A stretch of 64,000 bases of DNA from Clostridia bacterium (GCA_900766495.1 CAAFVM010000039.1:1-64000), one strand, 5' to 3'. Numbered from the stretch's first letter, positions 46,566-56,445 are shown. The notes: a model not told the origin generated them from the letters alone. Translations and numbers: made by a program.

Positions 46566-48371
46566 ATGAAAAAATCGTCAAAATTTTTATCGCTTTTGCT
46601 TGCGGGTTTGGTCGCGGTAAGCGGCGCTGGCTGCGGCAATAAAGGCGGCGGCGACGTATCGCTCGATTCGAGCGGTAACGTTCGTCCCGGACCGGGCGGT
46701 GTAACCAACATTACGTTCTGGTATTACGGCGACGAAAACGAAGTAAGCGTTTTCAACAATTTGGTTGCCGAATTCAACGAAATCAACAAGGGCGTTATTA
46801 AAGTAAATCAGGAAAACAAGGGCAGCGAGGGTTACGGCGAAAACGCAAAAATGGCGTTAAGACAGTCGAAAGCCTCGGTGGATATTTTGTATGTAGGCGA
46901 TTCCGATTTTAAATCGTATGCCGAACTCGGGTATTTAGAGCCGCTCGATAAATATCTTGAAACCAGTCAGGAAGTAAGAATCGAGGACATGTGGGAAACT
47001 TCGGTTAACCGTTTCAAATACGACGTTAACACCACCACTTCCACAGGTCCCGCCGCTCATTACTGGGGCATACCCAAAGATATAGGTCCTACCGTTATTT
47101 ACTATAACGAAACCTATTTCGAAAACGCGGGCGTATCCGTAATAAGCGTGGCCGCCGAAGATTTAGCCGCGTTTAATAACGGCGCAGCCGATTCCCGCGG
47201 TAAAACCAAAGCGCAATACGGAATAGACGGCGAAGTTAAAGAAAAAGGATATTTCGAACTCGGCGGTAAAAAATATTTCAACAACCAGGTTCCCATGAGC
47301 TGGGACGAATGCGTTACTCTTGCCACTTTGGTACAGAACATCGCGCGTAAAACCGAAAAAAAGAGCAACATTTACGGTTACTTTACCGAATGGTGGTTCA
47401 ATTACGGTTGGAGCGTAGGCGGCGACTGCATAGAATACGTTGAAACCGACGACCCCGCGTATAACGGCGGTTATTACGATTTCACCCTTATGGACAGCAC
47501 CAAAAACTATATCGTAGCCGACGACAACGCCGACGGTTTCACCGTTAACGGCACTCACTACGAAGCGGGCGAAATAATTTCGTGGCAGGATAAACTGGTA
47601 GATACCAAAGCCGCGGCGAACGCTCGCGCAATCCGCAGCGAAGTATTGCAGGCTGCAGGCGAGGGCAAACTCAACGAACTGCCGTCCCAGCGCGACGCTT
47701 TCGTCGAATTCGTTCGTATCGGTCAAAAATCCAACGTAGAAGTAGAATCCGGACTTAAAGGCTACGGCATATGCCCGTCGCCCACGTCAATCGGCGGCGA
47801 CGCAGGCAAAACCGCGGCGTTTGCAAAAGGCGAGCTTGCAATGCTCGTAGACGGCAGATGGAACGTTGTTGAATTCCGTTCGCAAATGGACGGCAAGTAT
47901 AAATGGGACGTAGCTCCGCTTCCGCAGTATAAAACCTACGACGCCGAGGGCGACATAGCCACTCACGGCGTGCAGGCAGGGCATTCGGGCAGCGTTGCGC
48001 TTTGCATAAACGCGAAATCCAACAAAAAGAACGCTGCTTGGAAATTCGCCGAATTCATAGGCGGCAGAACCGGGCAGACTGCGCAATCGCTTTCCGGCTT
48101 CGCCATTCCCTCGCAGAAAGACCTCGCTAATTCAGAAGTATTTTTGCAGAGCGACAAAAACCCGCAGAACTCTATAGTATTCGTTCGCGCGGCCGAATAC
48201 GAAACCCCGGGCGACTGGTGGTATCTTACCGACAAACAGTGGATTGACGACTGGGCGGGCGTTCTTAACGGCGACGTGAGAAACGGCAACAAAACCCTTT
48301 CGCAGTTCGAAACCGATTCAAAGTATTTAAAAACCTGGAGTTTGTTAAAAGAATATACCAAGAAGAAATAA
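46566..48371 (+). CDS. ABC sugar importer solute-binding lipoprotein (locus B)
   Basis: 601 residues, long for family 1 binding proteins. The lipoprotein signal ends at GAGC (Cys23), followed by a Gly-rich linker. The mature domain starts NITFWYYGDENEVSVFNNLVAEFNEINKG, typical of MalE/UgpB-like proteins, with KMALRQSKASVDILYVGDSDFKSYAELGYLEPLDKYL and a later GELAMLVDGRWNVVEFRS. It differs clearly from the binding proteins of loci A and C. It supplies the permeases at 48396 and 49351. GAGGAG precedes ATG 46566. Confidence 0.92.
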   Translation: MKKSSKFLSLLLAGLVAVSGAGCGNKGGGDVSLDSSGNVRPGPGGVTNITFWYYGDENEVSVFNNLVAEFNEINKGVIKVNQENKGSEGYGENAKMALRQSKASVDILYVGDSDFKSYAELGYLEPLDKYLETSQEVRIEDMWETSVNRFKYDVNTTTSTGPAAHYWGIPKDIGPTVIYYNETYFENAGVSVISVAAEDLAAFNNGAADSRGKTKAQYGIDGEVKEKGYFELGGKKYFNNQVPMSWDECVTLATLVQNIARKTEKKSNIYGYFTEWWFNYGWSVGGDCIEYVETDDPAYNGGYYDFTLMDSTKNYIVADDNADGFTVNGTHYEAGEIISWQDKLVDTKAAANARAIRSEVLQAAGEGKLNELPSQRDAFVEFVRIGQKSNVEVESGLKGYGICPSPTSIGGDAGKTAAFAKGELAMLVDGRWNVVEFRSQMDGKYKWDVAPLPQYKTYDAEGDIATHGVQAGHSGSVALCINAKSNKKNAAWKFAEFIGGRTGQTAQSLSGFAIPSQKDLANSEVFLQSDKNPQNSIVFVRAAEYETPGDWWYLTDKQWIDDWAGVLNGDVRNGNKTLSQFETDSKYLKTWSLLKEYTKKK

Positions 48372-48395
48372 CAACTCTTTTTAAGGAGGAAAATT

Positions 48396-49361
48396 ATGAG
48401 TTTCGAAAGAAATTCATCCGTTGGCAGCGGCGGGGACGCTCAATTAGGCGTTCCTGCCGCCGGCTTAAAACGGAAAAAACGCGTAAATAAAGAAGAAATC
48501 GCGGGAACGCTGCTCGCCTCCATTCCCATTGTGGGCTTTTTGATATTCGGGCTGGTTCCGCTTGTTCTCGCTCTGGCAATGGCGTTTTTGCATATGAAAG
48601 GCTTCGGCTTCGAGGGCGCCACCGCCGCCGGATTCGACAACTTTAAAACCGTTTTAACCGACCCCGTTTTTATTCATTCCATAGGAAATACTTTCCGTAT
48701 GGGCGCAAGCGTGCTTATAAGCCAGGTTTTCGCTTTGTTTATAGCTTATTTTTTAAGCAGACCCATTCGCGGCAAAAAGTTTTTCAGAATGCTGTTCTTC
48801 GTGCCTTACGTATGCTCGGTTGTTGCCGTAACGCTTATGTGGAAGTATATGTTCAACACCAACTACGGCATAATCAACCAGATTTTGGGCAGAACCGGCG
48901 ACGACGCGATTGACTGGCTGGGTAACTCCAAGTATTACACATGGGCTATAATCATAATGAGCGTATGGTCGGGCATGGGCTTCGGTATAGTTTTGTATAC
49001 CGCCGCGCTTACCAACGTAAACAGCAACATGATTGAAGCGGCTAAAATCGACGGAGCGGGCGGCGCGAGAACCTTTTTAAGCATAGTTCTGCCGTCTATT
49101 TCTCCTACGAGTTTTTACCTTTTGGTAATGGGCGTTATAGGCGCGTTGCAGGCGTTTGCCGTAACCAACGTTTTAAGTGCGGACGGCGGACCCAACAACG
49201 ACGGCATAACCATAGTTTTCTATTTGTATCGTCGAGTGTTTGCGTATAACAACACCATGGGCGAAGCCAGCGCTTCGGCGTGGATACTTTCGGGAATGAT
49301 ACTTATAGTCACGGCGATACAGTTTATCGTTTCGAAATATTGGGTGAGCTATGATGATTAA
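48396..49361 (+). CDS. ABC sugar importer permease, MalF/UgpA type (locus B)
   Basis: 321 residues with six membrane segments after a 40-residue cytoplasmic N-terminus (KRKKRVNKEEIAGTL). The EAA loop is EAAKIDGAGGARTFLSIVLP (about 214-233). SADGGPNNDGITIVFYLYRR is the usual last periplasmic segment. AAGGAGG precedes ATG 48396. The next permease start overlaps its end. Confidence 0.93.
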   Translation: MSFERNSSVGSGGDAQLGVPAAGLKRKKRVNKEEIAGTLLASIPIVGFLIFGLVPLVLALAMAFLHMKGFGFEGATAAGFDNFKTVLTDPVFIHSIGNTFRMGASVLISQVFALFIAYFLSRPIRGKKFFRMLFFVPYVCSVVAVTLMWKYMFNTNYGIINQILGRTGDDAIDWLGNSKYYTWAIIIMSVWSGMGFGIVLYTAALTNVNSNMIEAAKIDGAGGARTFLSIVLPSISPTSFYLLVMGVIGALQAFAVTNVLSADGGPNNDGITIVFYLYRRVFAYNNTMGEASASAWILSGMILIVTAIQFIVSKYWVSYDD

Positions 49362-50259
49362 CGCAAGTGTAAATGAAAATAAAACGGTGAAACGCAAAAA
49401 CGGCAAGGTTTCGCAGATTATAGGAAAAGTTGTTATTTACTTAATCCTTATTCTTTACGCCATAGTCATTATTTTCCCGTTTTCAATAATTATAGTAACC
49501 TCTTTTAAAACCTGGCAGGATTCTTCCGCTTTAAGGTTCGAATGGATTCCCGCAAACGGCTTTACGCTTGATGGATATAAGGAAGTGTTCGCGTTTAAGG
49601 CTAACCCCAACAGCGCTCTTCCCACCTTGGTTCGCAGCTTTATAAACACGGTTTTATATATTCTTCCGCCTACGGTTATAGGTCTGTTTGCCTCGTCGAT
49701 GGCGGCTTATGCGTTCGCAAAGCTTAAATTCCGCGCGAAAAACGTGATGTACAGCGTTCTGCTTGCCACCATGATGATTCCCGGAACCATTACCATAGCT
49801 CCGCAGTTCGCCATATACGACGCCATTCAGTGGGTAGACACTCCGCTCCCGCTTATGGTTCCCGGCATGTTCGGGGCGGCGGCGTGCGTGTTCTTTATGC
49901 GCCAGTTCTTCTCGGGCATACCCGACAGTTTAATCGAAGCCGCCAAGCTCGACGGCGAAAGTTACGTGGGCATATTCTTCCGCATTATGGTTCCGCTATC
50001 GGTTCCCGCACTCCTCGCGCAGGGGCTGCTCGGGTTCATCGGCGGATATAACGATTATTTCAACCCGTTAATCTATTTGCAATCATCCGACATACAAACC
50101 TTGCAGGTGGCTTTGCGTACGTTCTCTACGGTTTACGCTTCGAAGCCGAGCATCGTTATGGCGGGCACCGTCGTCGCGCTCATTCCTATGCTTATAATTT
50201 ACTTTATAGCGCAGGACTACTTTATCGAGGGTATTGCGGCGAGCGGGCTTAAATCGTAA
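49351..50259 (+). CDS. ABC sugar importer permease, MalG/UgpE type (locus B)
   Basis: 302 residues, six membrane segments. The EAA loop is EAAKLDGESYVGIFFRIMVP (about 191-210). It starts eleven bases inside the upstream permease gene (ATGATG; either ATG could serve), so the two are coupled. It ends with the typical FIAQDYFIEGIAASGLK. No ATPase gene follows; a shared MsmK-like ATPase is expected elsewhere. Confidence 0.93.
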   Translation: MMINASVNENKTVKRKNGKVSQIIGKVVIYLILILYAIVIIFPFSIIIVTSFKTWQDSSALRFEWIPANGFTLDGYKEVFAFKANPNSALPTLVRSFINTVLYILPPTVIGLFASSMAAYAFAKLKFRAKNVMYSVLLATMMIPGTITIAPQFAIYDAIQWVDTPLPLMVPGMFGAAACVFFMRQFFSGIPDSLIEAAKLDGESYVGIFFRIMVPLSVPALLAQGLLGFIGGYNDYFNPLIYLQSSDIQTLQVALRTFSTVYASKPSIVMAGTVVALIPMLIIYFIAQDYFIEGIAASGLKS

Positions 50260-50305
50260 TACGGTTTGCGCCGTTACTTAAATTTTAAGGAGAAAAATTT
50301 TCCGT

Positions 50306-53300
50306 ATGAAAAAATCTAAAATAATATCGTTTGTTCTGGCGGTAGGAATGGTTGCGGGCGTAGCATCGTCGTGCAAAAGCGGCGGCGGCAGCGACACCAC
50401 CGTTTTAACCCGCGACAATTACAACGCCGAACTTTTAAGCGAAGCCGAAAACGTAAGCGCCGGCTATAACGGCAATTTGTTTTATGTGAACACTCTTGAA
50501 TTTCAGGTTGCCGACCCGTCCGTAATTTATATTCCGGAGGGCGACGAAGCGGGGTATTTTTACGCTTACGGCACCAGCGACGAAATAGGGTGCCACGGTT
50601 TTCAGGCGTGGCGTTCCAAAGATTTATCGCACTGGGAATGCACGGGCATAGCCTACGCTCCCGATTACAGCGTTACCTGGGCGGTTAACAACTACTGGGC
50701 GCCCGAAGTTATTTACGACGCGAAAACCAAACTGTATTATATGTTCTATAACGCGTATAATCAGAACGACAACAACAGGCTGTGCCTGTCGGTTGCCTAT
50801 TCGTCTTCGCCCAAGGGTCCGTTCGTTTCGCCCGACGGCAGAAAGGACGCCAACGGCGATATGCTTTCCGCATCCAAACCTGTTTTCGACGTAAGCAAGA
50901 ACAACCCCGTAATAGCGGCTCTCGAAGAGCAGACCCCGGGCATCGCTCGCACTCACGCGCTTGACGCCAGCCCGTTCATCGACCCCGTAACCAACGATAA
51001 ATATTTGTTTTTCAGTTATTACAACGATTACGGCGAGGGTTCTTTCATTTACGGTATGAAAATGAAAGACTGGTTCACTCCCGATTATTCCACGCTTACC
51101 ATGCTGACTTACCCCGGTTACGAAACCGTGGCGGGCGGCAATGCCAACGAAAACAAACAAAAAGTTTCCGAGGGCGGCGTAAACGAGGGACCGTTTATGA
51201 TTTATAACGACGGTAAGTATTATATGACTTACAGCGCGTTCGGTTATACCGACGCACGTTACCGCGTTAAACAGGCTATAGCAGATTCTCCCCTCGGAAC
51301 CTTTACCAAAATAAACGAGGACGACGGCGGTATAGTCGTTTCTTCCGACGTAGCCAACTGGAACCACATAGTAAGCGCGGGACACCACAGCTTTATTCAG
51401 TGCGGCGACGAATTGTTCATCGCTTATCACACCTTTAAAAACCGCACCAGTATTTCCGACGGCAGGGCGCTCGCTCTCGACAGAATTATATGGACTAAAA
51501 ACTCCGACGGCGTGAACGTTATGCACACCAACGGACCTACCTGGTCGGTTCAACCGCTTCCCGAATTCTTGTCGGGCTATAAAAACATAGCTTCCGAAGC
51601 CACGGTTACCGCAAACAGCACCAAGTCCGACAGTAAAACCGAATATCTTACCGACGGACTTGTAAAATATAAGGAATTCGACCTTGTAACCGAATGGACG
51701 GCAAACGGCGGTCAATCGGTTATAACGCTCACGTGGGACGCTTTCAAAACCGTGCGCGGCATTATGATTTACAACTCTTACGATTATTTGAAAACTTTCG
51801 TTTCGGTTAATAAAGTAGAGTTCGAATATAAGAAAGCCGACGGCAAAACCGCAACCGCGGTTATAAACAATCTGCCGTTCGACTGGGACTGGAACTGCGA
51901 AGCCGACGCAAGCTTTATGCGCCCGGGCGGAGCCGCTATCGCCGAATTCGACGAAATGCCGGTTAAGAGCATTAAAATTTATTTAACCTCGGCTCAAGGC
52001 GCCGACGAACTTGCTTTAAGCGAAATATTCGTTATGGGCAAGGACAGCGAATGCCAAGGCGTAAGCTCGTTTAAAAAATATTCTTACGAAAACGCTTCTT
52101 ACGGTTCGTCTCATATCGACAACCAAAGCAGAACGTTCGGCAAGGTGGCGGGCAGCAAAAACCTCGAAACCTATTACGGTTACGACCTCACGCACGATGA
52201 CGGAACCGAAAACGCATATATCGAACAAAAAGGCGTTTCCGACCAGTACGCTTACTTCAAAGACGTATATTCCACCTCGTTCTATGCAGAAGCCGAATTC
52301 ACGGTTACCGCAAGCAAGCCTTATTCGAACGATAAGTTCCCCAAATTCGGCATTGCCATGACCTGCAACGACTATTACACCAACACCATATTCTTCTATG
52401 TGGACGCGGTTAATTATTCGAACACCACGGTAGGCTGCGCGCAACGTACCCTCGACAACAGCGACTGGGACTGGAACGCCACCGAACAGCTTGTAAACGT
52501 TGACGGCATCAAATACACCAACGACAATTACGTTAAACTCGCCGTGTTAAGAAAGGGCAACGAGTTCTACCTTATCTGTAACGGTAAACTGGCTATTTAT
52601 TACGACAGTTTCAACGTTTTCAGCGCCGACCAGAACTCGGCGGTAGGCTTCTTGACCTTTAATACTCCGCTTAAAATAAGAAACTATTCGGCTACGTCAG
52701 ACCAAGCCGTTATTGCCGAAAAGAGCAAACTTTACGCCGATTCCATAAAGGGCGAAACTTTCGGCAAATCGGGCGAATATTCAAGCACCAGCGGCTGGGA
52801 TTTCTCGGAAGACAAAGGTTCGTCGGCTAACGCCACTCAAACGCTTATCGGCGACCAGTACGCTTATTTCAAAAACTTCAACAACAATCAATTCTACGTT
52901 GAAACCGAAATATCCGTAACAAAAGATTTGGGCGATTCTTTCCCGAAATTCGGTATTTTCGCAAGAAACGAAAGCAATACTTTCTTCTTCTATATCGACG
53001 GTTCCGCCGCATATACCTCGAAAAGAGTAGGGTATGTGTCGCGCGTGAATAACGGCGACTGGGGTTGGGGTAACGCCTCGTATAACGCCGAAACAACGGT
53101 TTCGGATATGGGCGCGTATAAAGACGGCGAATATGTTAAACTCGGGCTTTTGCGCGACGGAAACACCTTTAAAATGTATGTGAACGACGTTTTGGTTCTC
53201 ACCGTAACCGACGTTGAGGGGTTCGGCGCTTCGGACGACGGCGTTTGCGGCATTTTAACATTCACTACGGGCGTTAACGTGAAAAATTATTCGGTTACCG

Positions 53301-53326
53301 CCGACATTTCGAAAATTAAACAATAA
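50306..53326 (+). CDS. Secreted GH43 lipoprotein with discoidin-like and lectin-like domains
   Basis: 1,006 residues; lipoprotein signal to VASSC (Cys23). The GH43 propeller spans about 60-420, with ADPSVIYIPEGDEAGYF (general base Asp), NNYWAPEVIYDAKTKLYYMFYN, ALDASPFIDPVTNDKYLFFS (second Asp) and EGGVNEGPFMIYNDGKYYMTYS (general acid Glu). A discoidin/F5/8-type region follows (about 430-590; ATVTANSTKSDSKTEYLTDG). Two related lectin-like sandwiches end it (about 610-800 and 815-1004), each containing DQYAYFK, an F(Y)(A/V)E(A/T)E motif and FPKFGI. It probably releases arabinose or xylose residues at the surface for the importer just upstream. AAGGAG lies before ATG 50306. Confidence 0.9.
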   Translation: MKKSKIISFVLAVGMVAGVASSCKSGGGSDTTVLTRDNYNAELLSEAENVSAGYNGNLFYVNTLEFQVADPSVIYIPEGDEAGYFYAYGTSDEIGCHGFQAWRSKDLSHWECTGIAYAPDYSVTWAVNNYWAPEVIYDAKTKLYYMFYNAYNQNDNNRLCLSVAYSSSPKGPFVSPDGRKDANGDMLSASKPVFDVSKNNPVIAALEEQTPGIARTHALDASPFIDPVTNDKYLFFSYYNDYGEGSFIYGMKMKDWFTPDYSTLTMLTYPGYETVAGGNANENKQKVSEGGVNEGPFMIYNDGKYYMTYSAFGYTDARYRVKQAIADSPLGTFTKINEDDGGIVVSSDVANWNHIVSAGHHSFIQCGDELFIAYHTFKNRTSISDGRALALDRIIWTKNSDGVNVMHTNGPTWSVQPLPEFLSGYKNIASEATVTANSTKSDSKTEYLTDGLVKYKEFDLVTEWTANGGQSVITLTWDAFKTVRGIMIYNSYDYLKTFVSVNKVEFEYKKADGKTATAVINNLPFDWDWNCEADASFMRPGGAAIAEFDEMPVKSIKIYLTSAQGADELALSEIFVMGKDSECQGVSSFKKYSYENASYGSSHIDNQSRTFGKVAGSKNLETYYGYDLTHDDGTENAYIEQKGVSDQYAYFKDVYSTSFYAEAEFTVTASKPYSNDKFPKFGIAMTCNDYYTNTIFFYVDAVNYSNTTVGCAQRTLDNSDWDWNATEQLVNVDGIKYTNDNYVKLAVLRKGNEFYLICNGKLAIYYDSFNVFSADQNSAVGFLTFNTPLKIRNYSATSDQAVIAEKSKLYADSIKGETFGKSGEYSSTSGWDFSEDKGSSANATQTLIGDQYAYFKNFNNNQFYVETEISVTKDLGDSFPKFGIFARNESNTFFFYIDGSAAYTSKRVGYVSRVNNGDWGWGNASYNAETTVSDMGAYKDGEYVKLGLLRDGNTFKMYVNDVLVLTVTDVEGFGASDDGVCGILTFTTGVNVKNYSVTADISKIKQ

Positions 53327-53350
53327 CCGATATTTGCAAGGAGTTAAATT

Positions 53351-55087
53351 ATGAACATCAGAAACGAGTACCCTCGTCCGCAACAAAAAAGAAATTACTG
53401 GTTTACGCTGAACGGCGAGTGGGATTTTTGTTTCGACGACCGCGACGAGGGCTTGAAAAAGCAATACGCTCTCGGTAACGGGTTCGATAAAAAAATCGTC
53501 GTTCCGTTTCCTTATCAATATAAGGCGAGCGGCATAGGCGACGAAAGCGTGCATGAAATAGTTTGGTATAAAAAACAGTTTAACGTCGATTCGCTCGATA
53601 AAAACTATCTGCTTTGCTTCGGCGGCGTCGATTACATTTGCGACGTTTTCGTAAACGGCGTTCACGTAGCCTCGCACGAGGGCGGTTACACCGAATTCGA
53701 CGTTGACGTTACAAATTATTTGAACGTAGGCGAAAATTTGCTTGTTCTGCGCGTTTACGACCCCGAAAAGTGCGATATTCCTCGCGGAAAACAATCGTGG
53801 AAAGGCGAACGCTTCGGCTGCTGGTACGTGCCTGTAACCGGCGTTTGGAAAAGCGTTTGGGTAGAATGCTTCAATAAGGACTACGTTGCCGAAAGAACGC
53901 TGTTCACCTCGATTGACGAGGGCAAAGTTTACGGCGAAATCGAAACCGCGTATTCGGTTGCCGACAAAATGGAAATTACAGTTTACGCCGACGGAAAAGA
54001 GCAAACTTTCGCGCAGTTCAAGGTTGAAAACGGCAGAGTTCGCTATTCGGTTTCGGTTAAAAACAACCTCGAAATAGATAAGTTTATTTTGTGGTCGCCC
54101 GAAAATCCCTATCTTTACGGCATTTCTTATAAGCTTTATAAGGGCAACGAGGTGCTCGACGAAATAACTTCGCGCTTCGGTATGCGTAAAATATCGGTTG
54201 AAAACGGCAAAATTTGTCTTAACAACAAGCCGTATTATCAGAAACTCATTCTCGACCAAGGCTATTTCGGCGACGGCGGACTTACCGCTTTATCGGTTGA
54301 GCAAATAAAAGAAAGCATTGTTTTGATGAAAGAGGCGGGCTTTAACGGCGCGCGTAAGCATCAGAAAATAGAAGACCCGTATTTCTATTATTTTGCCGAC
54401 GAACTCGGATTTTTAACCTGGCTGGAAATGCCCTCGGGCTATAATTTCGGCAAGACCGAGATTAAAACGTTCAATTCGCAAATCGTAGATATTATCGCGC
54501 AGAACTCATCGTTCACCTCGATTGTGGCTTACGTTCCGCTTAACGAAAGCTGGGGCGTAGACGCGATTGTAAGCGACAAATATCAGCAAGCCTTTGCGAA
54601 AAGCCTTTATTACACCATAAAGGCGCTTGACGATACCCGCCTTGTAAGCACAAACGACGGCTGGGAGGGCGTTACCGAAAGCGACATAATAACCGTTCAT
54701 GATTACTGCCGCGATTCGCAGAAATACGCCGAATTTTACACCGACGAGAGCATGGTTGACTCTATGGCGCCCGCAAACAGAAGAATTATGAGCAACGGCA
54801 ATAATTATAAAGGGCAGCCGCTCATCTTCTCGGAATACGGCGGAATAGCGTTCGCCAAAGATTCGCAGGGCGGCAACTGGGGCTACGGCGACGGAGCAAA
54901 AACCGCGGAAGAAATGCTCGAACGCATTAAGGACTTGTCCGTAGGGCTTAACAACACCTATTTTCAAGGTTTTTGCTACACGCAGTTAACCGACGTTCAG
55001 CAGGAAGTAAACGGGCTTTTCGACGCCGATTACAAAGCTAAACTCGACCTTAAAAAACTGAAAGAAATTTTCGACGCAGTTAAATAA
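53351..55087 (+). CDS. GH2 family beta-glycosidase
   Basis: 578 residues, cytoplasmic. Sugar-binding jelly roll first (WFTLNGEWDFCFDDRDEG; VFVNGVHVASHEGGYTEFDVDVT), then an Ig-like sandwich and the TIM barrel. The acid/base is in VPLNESWG (Glu399) and the nucleophile in IFSEYGG (Glu495). GFNGARKHQKIEDPYFYYFADELGFLTWLEM marks the barrel start. It belongs to the short GH2 proteins (beta-galactosidase, beta-glucuronidase or arabinosidase types); specificity is open. AAGGAG precedes ATG 53351. It ends the locus B operon before a terminator. Confidence 0.9.
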   Translation: MNIRNEYPRPQQKRNYWFTLNGEWDFCFDDRDEGLKKQYALGNGFDKKIVVPFPYQYKASGIGDESVHEIVWYKKQFNVDSLDKNYLLCFGGVDYICDVFVNGVHVASHEGGYTEFDVDVTNYLNVGENLLVLRVYDPEKCDIPRGKQSWKGERFGCWYVPVTGVWKSVWVECFNKDYVAERTLFTSIDEGKVYGEIETAYSVADKMEITVYADGKEQTFAQFKVENGRVRYSVSVKNNLEIDKFILWSPENPYLYGISYKLYKGNEVLDEITSRFGMRKISVENGKICLNNKPYYQKLILDQGYFGDGGLTALSVEQIKESIVLMKEAGFNGARKHQKIEDPYFYYFADELGFLTWLEMPSGYNFGKTEIKTFNSQIVDIIAQNSSFTSIVAYVPLNESWGVDAIVSDKYQQAFAKSLYYTIKALDDTRLVSTNDGWEGVTESDIITVHDYCRDSQKYAEFYTDESMVDSMAPANRRIMSNGNNYKGQPLIFSEYGGIAFAKDSQGGNWGYGDGAKTAEEMLERIKDLSVGLNNTYFQGFCYTQLTDVQQEVNGLFDADYKAKLDLKKLKEIFDAVK

Positions 55088-55105
55088 GGTTAAAATATTA
55101 AAAAT

Positions 55106-55147
55106 AAAAATCGCTTGGAAGCTTTATTGTTTTCAAGCGATTTTTTA
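55106..55147 (+). terminator. Terminator after GH2 gene
   Basis: AAAATCGCTTG and CAAGCGATTTTTT form an eleven-base stem ending in T6, closing the locus B operon. Confidence 0.9.
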
Positions 55148-55172
55148 TATTAAATAAAAAAAGAAATTTAAT

Positions 55173-55207
55173 TAAAAGTGCGGCTATAAGCCCGTTAACG
55201 GCACTTT
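55173..55207. repeat. Diverged copy of locus A intergenic element
   Basis: GTGCGGCTATAAG here matches the start of the repeat at 13649-13661, then diverges. The flanks AAAGTGC and GCACTTT pair, making a hairpin. It opens a stretch that also resembles the locus A promoter region. Confidence 0.5.
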
Positions 55208-55289
55208 CGCGCACGTTTTTATATTGTTGTCTCTTTTAAAACTTTGAAAAAAAACGAAAAAAATTATAGGCATTATCGTAAAATTATCG

Positions 55290-55318
55290 TTGACAGGTTA
55301 AAATTAATCTGTTATAAT
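55290..55318 (+). promoter_or_regulatory. Consensus sigma-A promoter for rpiB-like gene
   Basis: Perfect TTGACA (55290-55295), a 17-base spacer and perfect TATAAT (55313-55318). The promoter and about 80 bases after it resemble those at 16212-16330 (shared ATCGTTGACAGG, ATCTG(C/T)TATAAT, CCGCGA(T/C)AACA and AATGTCG). The leader is 225 bases. Confidence 0.88.
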
Positions 55319-55437
55319 TCCCCGCGACAACATATAACCCGCATTATCTTATGTTTTTAGGCGAAAATTACGCGCCATTATAAATGTCGTAAGGCGCGCG
55401 AGAAAAACGTGAAAAAGGACTCTTGCGGGGGTAAAAA

Positions 55438-55500
55438 GAATATTTTACTACTACGTTCAAAGCGCGCTGCGGCACGAAAAGTAAAGAAGAAAAATAAATG
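55438..55500 (+). pseudogene. Remnant of a DUF4091 gene 3' end
   Basis: TACGTTCAAAGCGCGCT, GGCACGAAAA and AAGAAGAAAAATAAA occur here in the same order and spacing as in the last codons of the DUF4091 gene (18021-18066). In the matching frame it reads YYYVQSALRHEK then a stop, against YDYVQSALWHEK in the intact gene. The rest of that gene is missing, so this is a deletion scar of a paralogous copy. Confidence 0.75.
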
Positions 55501-55545
55501 CCCTTATTCATGGGCAATAAATAAAAGAATACGGAGGAATTAAAA

Positions 55546-56118
55546 ATGAAACTCATTAAAGACAAACAACTTGTGGTAGGCGCCGATTTCGCCGGCTTTC
55601 CGCTTAAAGAGGCGGTAGTCGCGCATTTACAGAAAAAGGGGTGGCAAATACTCGACCTCGGCGTTAAAAAAGATTCCGACCCCAACGACACCGACCTTAT
55701 GTTTCACCGCGTAGGGTTAAGGGTAGGCTCTATGATTTCCGAGGGCGAATACGAACGCGCGCTTGTGTTCTGCGGCACGGGCATGGGCATACATATCGCG
55801 GCAAGCAAATGCCCGCACGTCCACGCAGGAGTAGTTGAAAGCGTGCCCGCCGCCCGCCGTGCCATAACCGGCAACGGAGTAAACGTTTTGGCTATGGGCG
55901 CGTTTTACGTTGCTCCCGCAATGGGGTGCGACATAGCAGACGCGTATCTTTACGCAACGCTCGGAAGCGACCAGACCTGGTGGCATAATTTTTACGAATT
56001 CCACAAGCTTGCAATCGACGAACTTGAAGCTTTTAATTACGACGAGTATAAAAAGAACGGCTTCAAAGTAAACAAACTCGGCGATTACGATTTGGTTTTG
56101 GAAGATAAGCCCGAATAA
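55546..56118 (+). CDS. RpiB/LacA/LacB family sugar-phosphate isomerase
   Basis: 190 residues. Family features: VVGADFAGFPLKEAVVAHLQKKGW (the G(A/C)DxAG(x)xLK motif), the active-site loop ALVFCGTGMGIHIAASK with Cys in FCGTG, and a NGVNVLAMGAFYVAP segment. It would convert a ribose- or galactose-type aldose phosphate to its ketose, next to a GH35 beta-galactosidase, which fits a galactose-6-phosphate or pentose-phosphate isomerase. It is longer than usual RpiB (about 145-150), with an additional C-terminal tail (FNYDEYKKNGFKVNKLGDYD). ACGGAGG precedes ATG 55546. Confidence 0.88.
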   Translation: MKLIKDKQLVVGADFAGFPLKEAVVAHLQKKGWQILDLGVKKDSDPNDTDLMFHRVGLRVGSMISEGEYERALVFCGTGMGIHIAASKCPHVHAGVVESVPAARRAITGNGVNVLAMGAFYVAPAMGCDIADAYLYATLGSDQTWWHNFYEFHKLAIDELEAFNYDEYKKNGFKVNKLGDYDLVLEDKPE

Positions 56119-56142
56119 CGAAATGGTTGAAAAATAAATAAT

Positions 56143-56184
56143 AAAACCGCTTTGCGCCGTATGGCAAGACAAGGCGGTTTTTTG
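56143..56184 (+). terminator. Terminator after rpiB-like gene
   Basis: AAAACCGC and GGCGGTTTTTT flank a loop that holds a second small stem (TGC/GCA). The T-run is six bases. Confidence 0.8.
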
Positions 56185-56277
56185 CATTTTATAATGATAA
56201 AATCTTTTTTACCGTCGGGCGAAAAAATGTTGCAAAATAAATAGCAGGAAAGTCCATATAAATAGCCGATTTGTTTA

Positions 56278-56306
56278 TTGAAAAATTTTTTTGCGTATGG
56301 TATTAT
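56278..56306 (+). promoter_or_regulatory. Promoter of GH35 gene
   Basis: TTGAAA (56278-56283), a 17-base spacer and TATTAT (56301-56306). A small stem CGGAAA/TTTCCG spans 56312-56335 just after. Nothing else is seen in the gap 56185-56445. Confidence 0.65.
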
Positions 56307-56445
56307 TTTTTCGGAAAACGGGAACTTGCTTTCCGTTTAAGGTTTAAGATATATTTTGCCGAGGAAATTTAAATGCTTCGACGATATGTATTTAAAAAAC
56401 GCATTTTAAAAAATAAAAAAACAAAAACTACGGCTGAAAATCATT

